Below, piece by piece: positions 57,673 through 64,000 of a stretch of DNA of 64,000 nt. The stretch is from NCBI GenBank assembly GCA_938015445.1, contig CALLPE010000003.1, positions 1-64,000 on the forward strand, read 5' to 3'. Source of the DNA: an uncultured Pirellulales bacterium. Lineage in GTDB: Bacteria > Planctomycetota > Planctomycetia > Pirellulales > Thermoguttaceae. The notes beneath the pieces were generated by a model that had not been told where the DNA came from, did no database searches, and was given only the letters and a program-made list of their open reading frames with translations. The number at the start of each line of letters is the position of its first letter. Position 1 is the stretch's first letter. Both the position numbers and the translations under genes were made by a program.

Positions 57673-60504
57673 AGGGCCTATTTCCACCTCCAGCCGATCA
57701 CCCTCGACTGTTAACTCCACCGGCGGCGTTTCTCCCGGAAGCAACCGCTCGGCGCTGCGGAGCGGACGCACCGCGCGCAGTCCCAGTTTGGCGCGCTTGC
57801 CTTCGGTCTCTAGCAACCGGACGCGAAACCCCTCCAGTTGTTGGCCCTTGAGCAACGGTTCCCAACTGGTAGCCAGTACGCTGGGCACGTCCAAGTGAAA
57901 CAGCCAACCGCAATCCGCCCTCGGCGGCGACACATCTTCCAAAACACACGGCGGCGACAACAGGGCGATGGCCTCGTGCAACGGATGACGCAGGTCTATG
58001 CCAATGCCCAGCCGAAACCGCCGAGCGCTTTCCCCGCGTACGACCAACAGCGTGTCAATCTTCCGCAATCCCAGGCGACGGTGGAATGGCAATCCGCCGG
58101 TCAACAGCGTGGTGCGTGCCTTGCCGCTGCGGATTTCGATGAAATGCGGGGCTTCTAAGCGGTCCACGTCGGTGGGCACTGCCGCCATACTGACGCTGCG
58201 GTACAAGTTGGCCGTCTCGTCGTTCCAGGCGAAGCGCGCGGCGTAATACGACCGCCAGGGGTTTTCGCCGGGCGGATGATCGATGTCGAGCGATATGTCT
58301 AGCTCCACCACCCGGCTGCCCCGGCAAACACGCACCGTCTGTTCGAAGCCCGACAGCCGTCGACCTTTGCGGTCTAGCAGGCGGCCGCTCGAAAGGATTT
58401 CCGCTACCACCGGACCGGAGCTACGAACCGTTATTTGTTCGCAGACCATTCGGGAGTAGTGCGAGTCGTCGGCCGGGTCCGACTCGTCGCCTCCCGGCAG
58501 ACGCATGGCCAGTTGCTGCGCCAATCGTGGCCCGCGCGTGTTGTAGGCCACAATCGAGCGGATGCCACCGGTGCGCTCGTCTATACGGACGGCGAAGAAC
58601 TCGTTGCGAAGGGTATTTTCTTCGACCATCGGCGGCTGTTGCGCGGTGGTGTTGCGGCGGAAAAACCATCCGCGACGCTGCGGTTCGGGCGGCGACGGCT
58701 CGGCCGACCCGGGGCCTATCCAGGCAAAGCCCATGGCGGGCAGGTCCACGACGGCTGCGGCGCCCTCGTGGTGTGCACCGGCTTCACGTACCACGCCGGC
58801 GACTTCCGGCGGGGCCGGGAATCGCGGCAACTCCACCACCCGCCGCTGGGTGAAACTCCAGGGATTAAGCAGCAACTGGCCTTGTGGCTGATGGCCGTCT
58901 TGGCTGCCCAACGCTGTGGCAAAAGCAGTGGTAGCCTCGGCGAGCGATTTATCCAATTGAGTGTCCAGAGCGTCATCTTTATCTGAAGCAGCACAAAGCA
59001 GTTGGTCTGCTGCGGCAAACATGTGGTCGTCGTCTGAACCTGCTTTCCAGCAATGATTTACAGCTCCGCAGGCCAGGGCCAATAGCCATAAATTGGCGGC
59101 CGCCTCAAGCCGCGCCCGCCGCATGTAATAGCGGACCCAGCGCGAAATGGGGTCCCGTTGCCCGCCAGCTACCGCCTGTGTTAAGTAGGGCGACCGGTAC
59201 TGGTCGGCGGTATATCGGTTGCGCTGCCCGGAATAGCTCGTCCGCTGGAAATACTCGGCAATGGTGGTAAACGTGCCGGTGACGGTGGTGTACTTCGAGG
59301 TGCGACGAAGCAGTTCGTACCAGGGGCTGAATTGCCCGGGCCAGTGCGCTAGCACCACCGTTGCGGCGTAATCCACGTCCATGAAGCTCCCTAGCCGTTC
59401 CGGAAGGCGCAGAAATGCGTCGGCGCTGGAGATGTCGATGGGGACGCGCGCGAGGCTTTCGATCACCGTGCCGTCTAGCCCTTCCCATTGGATGCGGCTT
59501 TGGTTGCCGGTGGGAAAACGCCCGTCGTCCAATGTGCTGTGCATTGCGGCACTGAAGCCGGTGATTTGCAATATTTGGGGCAACACCGGCGTCAGCCCGA
59601 AGCGCCGCCGAGCGTAAACCGTCGGCCGAGCACCCAAAAGCTGCTCGTATACGCGTATGCCCCGAAGCAACCGGGTGCGAATGGCCTCCGGTGGGAGCAA
59701 CGGCAGCGGTCCTTCGTCCAGCTCTCCGCCGATGATCGTCGCGGAACCTTTTTCCACCGCCAGTCTCAGGGTGGCAAGCGCCTGCGGGTCGGCGGCAGCC
59801 ATCTGCTGGAGCGTGCGGCCATCGACCAAATAATTGCACGGCCAGCGACCGGCCAACTGCTGGCGCAATGGCTCCCCCAGCGTGGTGGGCGCAAGCAGAG
59901 TCAGGTCGATCAGATGGGCTTCGACCGGATAGTAGTATTCCCGCGAATCCCGCAGCCGATCGAATGCTGATTGCAGATTATCGCGTGCCGCCTCGGCATT
60001 GCCTTCCACCGCTGCCGTCGCCGCGCGCAACGCCGACGCCCGAAACGACGCTTCGTCCAGGCTGCTCATGTAGCGCAATTGCCGCGTGAGCATCTCTACC
60101 ATGAAATGGCAGAATCCCAACGCCAGAAAATCCCACACCAGGTCCTGATCGAGCGCGTCGGGCCGCTGCGCATCTGCGGCGCTTACGCAGGCCTCGACCG
60201 CTTGCTGCAAACCGGCTGGGCGACGCACGATAGCTGCCCCGCACTGCTGGGCTTGCTGGAACCAATCGGGCGGGACCAACGGCTCGGATATGCCCGGGCA
60301 AGCGATCAGATGTTCGGCAGGCTCTGCCGGCGGTTCATCGGCGGGCACGAATTGAGGGATTTCCTGAGCGACGTGCAACAGCAACGGATGCCACAGCGCA
60401 CACAGGCAACTGAGGAACTCTTCAGCCTCCGACGCACTGCGCTGAAGCGAAAAGTCGTCCAAACTCTTGCACGGAATCAGAACGGCTAAGCGAGTAAGCT
60501 TCAT
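57637..60504 (-). CDS. GH38-like alpha-mannosidase-fold protein lacking the usual nucleophile (955 aa)
   Basis: A large soluble protein with the layout of family 38 glycosidases: an alpha/beta barrel in the N-terminal half, a helical bundle, and a C-terminal beta region (NEFFAVRIDERTGGIRSIVAYN onward to the end). The barrel segment GGELDEGPLPLLPPEAI corresponds to the GGW-x-x-DE region. Where catalytic GH38 enzymes have an Asp before the FG motif (W-x-D-x-FG-x-S), this protein reads YARRRFGLTP, so the nucleophile seems to be lost. It may be non-catalytic or use different chemistry. The start at 60504 (MKLTRLAVLIPC) is chosen; there is no signal peptide. Confidence 0.65.
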   Translation of the reverse strand: MKLTRLAVLIPCKSLDDFSLQRSASEAEEFLSCLCALWHPLLLHVAQEIPQFVPADEPPAEPAEHLIACPGISEPLVPPDWFQQAQQCGAAIVRRPAGLQQAVEACVSAADAQRPDALDQDLVWDFLALGFCHFMVEMLTRQLRYMSSLDEASFRASALRAATAAVEGNAEAARDNLQSAFDRLRDSREYYYPVEAHLIDLTLLAPTTLGEPLRQQLAGRWPCNYLVDGRTLQQMAAADPQALATLRLAVEKGSATIIGGELDEGPLPLLPPEAIRTRLLRGIRVYEQLLGARPTVYARRRFGLTPVLPQILQITGFSAAMHSTLDDGRFPTGNQSRIQWEGLDGTVIESLARVPIDISSADAFLRLPERLGSFMDVDYAATVVLAHWPGQFSPWYELLRRTSKYTTVTGTFTTIAEYFQRTSYSGQRNRYTADQYRSPYLTQAVAGGQRDPISRWVRYYMRRARLEAAANLWLLALACGAVNHCWKAGSDDDHMFAAADQLLCAASDKDDALDTQLDKSLAEATTAFATALGSQDGHQPQGQLLLNPWSFTQRRVVELPRFPAPPEVAGVVREAGAHHEGAAAVVDLPAMGFAWIGPGSAEPSPPEPQRRGWFFRRNTTAQQPPMVEENTLRNEFFAVRIDERTGGIRSIVAYNTRGPRLAQQLAMRLPGGDESDPADDSHYSRMVCEQITVRSSGPVVAEILSSGRLLDRKGRRLSGFEQTVRVCRGSRVVELDISLDIDHPPGENPWRSYYAARFAWNDETANLYRSVSMAAVPTDVDRLEAPHFIEIRSGKARTTLLTGGLPFHRRLGLRKIDTLLVVRGESARRFRLGIGIDLRHPLHEAIALLSPPCVLEDVSPPRADCGWLFHLDVPSVLATSWEPLLKGQQLEGFRVRLLETEGKRAKLGLRAVRPLRSAERLLPGETPPVELTVEGDRLEVEIGPYAWVTVEARFQ

Positions 60505-61023
60505 TTGAACCGAACGTCGACCCAAACTGCGGGGCAAACCGGGAACATCGGCCTTTCGCCCGGCGCCGAACAACTAGGCACGAGGGCAGAACGACGCCGC
60601 AACGCATCAATTTAATCGGTCGGGCTGGCGATGGCGAGCCGCTGAAAGGCGCAGTAACCATTAACACATATAGACCGCAAAGCTGCGACACTCAGTGGCT
60701 CGAATAAAAGGTCTTGGACGCTCGGATGCTCTAACAAACGATCTTTGCTGGTACTATGCGTTCGGAAAAAGGGGCTGGCTGAATCTTTGGGGTGCTATTG
60801 GGTGTTAGGGCGTCTTACAGATTTCCCTATTTAATGGCACTGCCGGCTTTTGCGACGGTGTCGTTATTATCTGAGCTATGTAGCTTACCGCCGACCAATT
60901 AGCCAATTAGATGCACGGCTGAACAAGCTAGCCATGCCACCGTGTTGACATCGTAACGGCGCTGTTATTGGAGCGGCCTTCAGAATGCGATCGCGCTTGA
61001 CGACCAGCTAGTCGCTGGCCGCT
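60505..61023. other. intergenic, no gene seen
   Basis: About 520 bases between two leftward genes, visibly less GC-rich than the surroundings. I see no supported gene, RNA or clear terminator. Confidence 0.55.
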
Positions 61024-62487
61024 TCAATCGATCTGCTCTTCGACCAAATATATCTTGTCTTGCTTGACACCCAGGTAGCGGAAGGTCTTGCGGTCTTCAA
61101 ACATCAGCCGGGCCTCGGGCACGGTCCAGATCGAATCGTAGCGATGCATACCCTGTTGCTGGTTTACTACCGTCAGCGCGCGGCCCTCAGCGATGGCCGC
61201 ATAGACGTAATTGCGGCTGTCGGGACTGAAAGTCAGGTAGCCAACCATGTCGTAGCGGGGATTGCGTTTGCCGTCGACTACCACAAAGCTGGCCCGGCCT
61301 ACCCGCGCTACGTAACCTAAGCGCGAGCTGTCTGGACTGAAGGCCAGCGTGCCGTCGCCGATGCGGTCGAAAATACGTTGCGGACGCTGATCGAGGATGA
61401 CCATTTCGGCCGATGCGTCACGGGCCACATACGCCAGGTGCTTACCGTTAGGGCTGAAGGCGATTTGGCCTATGCTGTCGAAACCGCGTCCCGGCTGACC
61501 ATCGGCAACGACCATCCACTTGCCTTCTTTTTGGGCCACATAGACCAACCGTTCGCCTTTGGGGCTGAACAACAGTGTCCCTTCGCCGATGGCGTCGTAA
61601 GCCTCGTGCGGTTTGCCGTCCACGATCACCCGCCACTTGCCGCCATCCTGGGCGGAGTAGGCTATCCGTTTGCCGTCGGCGCTGAAAGCCACCTCGCCGA
61701 TGTTGTCGTGCGCTTGTTGCGGCTTTCCGTCGACCACCACACGCCATTTATTGTCCATTAGCGCGGCGTAGGCCAGCCGTGCTCCGTCCGGGCTGAACTG
61801 TATCCCCGTGGCCGAACCAAGGAAATCATATAGCGGCGACTCCTGGCCGTCGACCACTACCAGCCATTTGTCTTGTTGGCGGGCGCCGTATGCCAACCGG
61901 GAGCCGTCGGGGCTGAAAACCAGCCGGCCCTCGAAAATCCGTTCGTATTGTTTGCCCGGGCCGCCGGGAAGTTCAATCACGCAGACGTGTTCCCCGTCGG
62001 GCATCAGCGCGGTATAGGCCAGTCGTTTGCTGTTTGGGCTGAAAATAGGCGGGCCCAGGCGCAACTGTGGCGGCTGCGCGCGCCCGTTGACCACGATCGA
62101 CCACTGCTTGCCGTCCCGAGCGGCGTATGCCCGATGGCGGCTGTCTGGGCTGAATGTCAACTCGGCAACTTGGTCGAAGGGCTGCTCGCGCTGGCCGTCG
62201 AACACCGCCGCTTGCTTGTTATCGACCGTCTCGATATAGCCGATCCGTCGGCAGTCGGGGCTGATTACCACCGAGTCGCGCACCGCGGCCGGAAACGGCG
62301 CCAGCAGTTTCTCGGAGTACTTACGATTGACTTGAGTTTGGGCGGTCGCTTGTCCGACTAGGCCGATAAGCGTGCCACCCAATGCAAGTCCGGCAGCCAA
62401 CAACCTACCGGCAATCGCCCGCCTCCGACCACGATGGGCAGCGCAACACGGCTGGCGTGAAGCCCAGTGGAAGTCAGTTTCCGCCAT
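61024..62487 (-). CDS. secreted WD40/TolB-like beta-propeller protein (487 aa)
   Basis: A signal peptide (RRAIAGRLLAAGLALGGTLIG, cleavage near TAQA) precedes a chain of about ten propeller-type repeats of ~40 residues. Each carries the F-S-P-D/N-(G/S)-x-R/K-(L/H)-(A/G)-Y motif, followed by a KW-x-V-V-V-D-G-(K/Q) strand (for example FSPDGARLAYAALMDNKWRV). This is a PD40/TolB-like propeller acting outside the cytoplasm; the partner is unknown. The start overlaps the end of the nitroreductase gene by 14 bp, so the two are probably co-transcribed. Confidence 0.85.
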   Translation of the reverse strand: MAETDFHWASRQPCCAAHRGRRRAIAGRLLAAGLALGGTLIGLVGQATAQTQVNRKYSEKLLAPFPAAVRDSVVISPDCRRIGYIETVDNKQAAVFDGQREQPFDQVAELTFSPDSRHRAYAARDGKQWSIVVNGRAQPPQLRLGPPIFSPNSKRLAYTALMPDGEHVCVIELPGGPGKQYERIFEGRLVFSPDGSRLAYGARQQDKWLVVVDGQESPLYDFLGSATGIQFSPDGARLAYAALMDNKWRVVVDGKPQQAHDNIGEVAFSADGKRIAYSAQDGGKWRVIVDGKPHEAYDAIGEGTLLFSPKGERLVYVAQKEGKWMVVADGQPGRGFDSIGQIAFSPNGKHLAYVARDASAEMVILDQRPQRIFDRIGDGTLAFSPDSSRLGYVARVGRASFVVVDGKRNPRYDMVGYLTFSPDSRNYVYAAIAEGRALTVVNQQQGMHRYDSIWTVPEARLMFEDRKTFRYLGVKQDKIYLVEEQID

Positions 62488-63001
62488 AGCGATTAAACCA
62501 TGCCCGCTGCTCGAACGGCAGCCTTTCTTTTTGCGCAACCTTTACCGCCGGCACGCCTACCGGCAGCACCACTCGTACTTGCTTGCCTTGGGGAATTCCC
62601 AGCAATTGGGCGATCCGCTGCGCGCGGTTCTCGAAGCGCAGCACACCGTCCATCCATACGCTGGCATATCCCAGGGCCGTGATAGCCAGCAGCATGTTTT
62701 CCACAGCCGCCGCGCAATCTTCCGCAGCGAAGGAAATGTCTTCCAGCACCGGTCGGGGATCGACCACGCAAACGATCATCGCCTTGGCGGTGTTGCAGAC
62801 CGGCCGGTCGATGATCTGTTTGAGTTGCTCCAGCAGCAGCGGATCATCCACAATGACAAACGACACCACCTGCTCGTTCTTGGCCGACGGCGCGCGGATG
62901 CCCGCTTCGACTATTTTGCGCAAGTCATCCCGGCTCACCGGGGCGTCGGTGAAACCTTCTCGATAGCTGTGACGCTTTTCAATCGCCTCGAACAGTTCCA
63001 T
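62474..63001 (-). CDS. nitroreductase-family protein (175 aa)
   Basis: A flavin-dependent oxidoreductase of the nitroreductase fold (FMN, dimeric, cytoplasmic). The FMN-binding start is AIEKRHSYREGFTDAPV, then IVEAGIRAPSAKNEQVVSFVIV, and the C-terminal part LLAITALGYASVWMDGVL and PVGVP as in the family. The physiological substrate is unknown. It is upstream of the propeller gene, overlapping by 14 bp, and about 100 bp downstream of groES on the same strand. Confidence 0.88.
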   Translation of the reverse strand: MELFEAIEKRHSYREGFTDAPVSRDDLRKIVEAGIRAPSAKNEQVVSFVIVDDPLLLEQLKQIIDRPVCNTAKAMIVCVVDPRPVLEDISFAAEDCAAAVENMLLAITALGYASVWMDGVLRFENRAQRIAQLLGIPQGKQVRVVLPVGVPAVKVAQKERLPFEQRAWFNRYGGN

Positions 63002-63103
63002 AGTGTTGCCTCCGCTGCCGATTGGTAACGTTGCCCCTGGAAGTCTGACCGGGAACGGGCGGTGTGCGATGTCTGCCGGATTAGCTCTATCACGGGCGGG
63101 CGA

Positions 63104-63394
63104 CTACTGAATGACGGCCATGATCTCGCTTTCGTCGAGGATTAGCAGTTTCTGGCCATCCACGACGACTTCGGTGCCGGCCCAGCGGCTGTACAGCACC
63201 TTGTCGCCTTCGCTGACCTGGTGAGCCGCCCGAGTGCCGTCGGCCAGCAACCGCCCGTCGCCCACCGACAGTACACGCCCTTGCTGGGGTCTGTCTTGGG
63301 CTACGTCCGGCAGGACGATACCGCCGGCGGTGACGCTCTCCGACTCCAAGGGCTTGACCACCACCTTGTCGCCGATGGGAACAAGTTTCATCAT
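63104..63394 (-). CDS. groES: co-chaperonin GroES (96 aa)
   Basis: GroES caps GroEL during ATP-driven folding. The family start (KLVPIGDKVVVKPLE), the mobile loop ESVTAGGIVLPDVAQ with its IVLP contact motif, and the ending LLILDESEIMAVIQ are all present. Two adjacent ATGs (63394, 63391) share an aggag site. groEL does not follow; the next gene downstream is the nitroreductase. Planctomycetes often have several groES/groEL copies, so a partner is probably elsewhere. A short palindrome upstream (listed) may be regulatory. Confidence 0.96.
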   Translation of the reverse strand: MMKLVPIGDKVVVKPLESESVTAGGIVLPDVAQDRPQQGRVLSVGDGRLLADGTRAAHQVSEGDKVLYSRWAGTEVVVDGQKLLILDESEIMAVIQ

Positions 63395-63433
63395 GCTCTC
63401 CTACTGCCGCCCAAGACTCGGGTTGAACGAGCC

Positions 63434-63451
63434 ACCCCACTGTAATGGGGT
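63434..63451. promoter_or_regulatory. inverted repeat upstream of groES, possible operator
   Basis: accccactgtaatggggt has perfect 6-bp arms (ACCCCA/TGGGGT) around a 6-base centre, about 40 bases upstream of the groES ATG. It could be a repressor site or a leader hairpin; it does not resemble CIRCE. Confidence 0.35.
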
Positions 63452-63695
63452 AAACGGCGGACAACATCAAGATTTTCCCGCGCGGCGCTGCAAAAGGCAA
63501 GCATTGGCCGGAAAATGGTGCGACTACTGCAACTGACGGCCTTACGAGCAGTCACTGCCTTACTGCATGCGATTTTAGACGAGGCAAAAAACTGGGGATA
63601 AGTCAGCCGGCTCTCCCGCGCCACCCAAGCACGCCATCGAATCTCATCCGCAGCCTCCTTCCCAGCCCGAGCCGGCACCGCCGCGCTGTGGCAGC

Positions 63696-63741
63696 GTTTG
63701 TGTCGCTTGTTGCACCTGGTTTGTGTCGCTTGTTGCACCTG
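63696..63741. repeat. 23-bp perfect tandem duplication
   Basis: The unit starting gtttgtgtcgcttgt and ending tgcacctg occurs at 63696-63718 and 63719-63741 with no mismatch. It is intergenic. Confidence 0.97.
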
Positions 63742-63828
63742 CGCCGGCTGTGGGCTTATCATGTTAGCCAAGGTGGTCCTACTGTGGATGTCAAACTTGT
63801 TTTAGCAAACGGCGATAGATGGTCCGTT

Positions 63829-64000
63829 ATGTACGAGCTTTGTTGCCTTGCTGCGATCTTGATCGGCGCCGCTGGCCCTGTGATTGCTTCCCAGCGATGC
63901 GCGCCGACGGAGGGGAAATACGCTGATTCCGAAGAAATCAGGGCAGCTCGAGGAACCGCGGCAGCTCGGGCCGAGCACAGCCCGCCTCCGGCATTCGCCA
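63829..64000 (+). CDS. partial CDS, probable secreted protein cut by the window edge
   Basis: From an ATG at 63829 the frame stays open to the end of the window (57 codons seen). The N-terminus looks like a signal peptide (MYELCCLAAILIGAAGPVIA, cleavage near IAS-Q). The following part is Ala/Glu/Arg-rich without a recognisable domain. It could be a real gene start, but with so little sequence this is tentative. Confidence 0.4.
   Translation, partial: MYELCCLAAILIGAAGPVIASQRCAPTEGKYADSEEIRAARGTAAARAEHSPPPAFA

Larger units (their letters stand above)
63395..63828. other. intergenic, upstream of groES
   Basis: About 430 bases between divergent genes. It contains the inverted repeat at 63434-63451 and a perfect 23-bp tandem duplication; no CIRCE element (TTAGCACTC inverted repeat) is present. 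Confidence 0.6.

Noticed and set aside
63395-63460. CIRCE heat-shock element before groES
   Set aside because: The TTAGCACTC-N9-GAGTGCTAA pattern is absent.
63391-63771. Long open frame opposite the groES upstream region
   Set aside because: It overlaps the groES start and the 23-bp duplication, with no recognisable domain; judged to be chance.

Overview
The window looks like a piece of a planctomycete chromosome, most likely Pirellulales-like. This is an inference from gene content: a secreted PQQ-type beta-propeller starting WPGWRGPNRDGKS, a formylglycine sulfatase, a ThuA-domain protein, Gfo/Idh/MocA oxidoreductases, a PEP-CTERM-anchored beta-strand-repeat protein, PPi-type phosphofructokinase and many conserved hypotheticals. 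Genes sit on both strands in short operons with wide intergenic gaps. There is one tRNA (Ala-TGC), no rRNA, no CRISPR array and no intact insertion sequence.

Layout. 0.1-7.1 kb: a QueD/PTPS-like enzyme, a CheX-like phosphatase next to fliG, a secreted PQQ beta-propeller, a YggS-type PLP protein, nagB and a Gfo/Idh/MocA oxidoreductase. 7.1-9.7 kb: a gene-poor stretch holding tRNA-Ala. 9.7-15.3 kb: a small membrane protein, a lipoprotein, a broken glycosidase-like gene, L-lactate dehydrogenase divergent from larE, and a ThuA protein. 15.9-21.1 kb: a four-gene module of two tiny W-x-D helical proteins, a coiled-coil protein and a 1309-residue membrane-anchored protein with one intact and two degenerate FtsK/SpoIIIE ATPase domains. 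This resembles a reduced, divergent type VII (ESX/Yuk-like) secretion system and is the most interesting locus here. It is followed by a secreted neutral-ceramidase-like/M23/PKD fusion protein.

24-37 kb: a CBM9-like protein, an MsbA-type ABC exporter, rhamnulokinase, an oxidoreductase, a CtpA-type S41 protease, a hybrid histidine kinase, a conserved hypothetical, and queC-queD for 7-deazaguanine synthesis. 37-44 kb: pepP-accB-accC, PPi-phosphofructokinase and a sulfatase. 44-47 kb: hisD-hisC-hisB, reading leftward. 47-52 kb: a large PEP-CTERM beta-strand-repeat gene that is frameshifted. 51.7-54.6 kb: a complete EF-P beta-lysylation set (epmA, efp, and divergent epmB). 54.8-64 kb: small and membrane hypotheticals, a GH38-like protein without the usual nucleophile, a WD40-like propeller, a nitroreductase, groES, and the start of a secreted protein cut by the window edge.

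A second theme is the number of short tandem duplications, with units of 8, 12, 13, 16, 17, 22, 23, 26, 30 and 50 bp. Units of exactly 16 bp occur four times, and an 8-bp unit three times. Most are intergenic, but two genes appear to have been frameshifted by such events (an 8-bp duplication in the PEP-CTERM gene and two 16-bp duplications in the glycosidase remnant). There is also a 26-bp degenerate tandem array and a two-locus dispersed repeat family.
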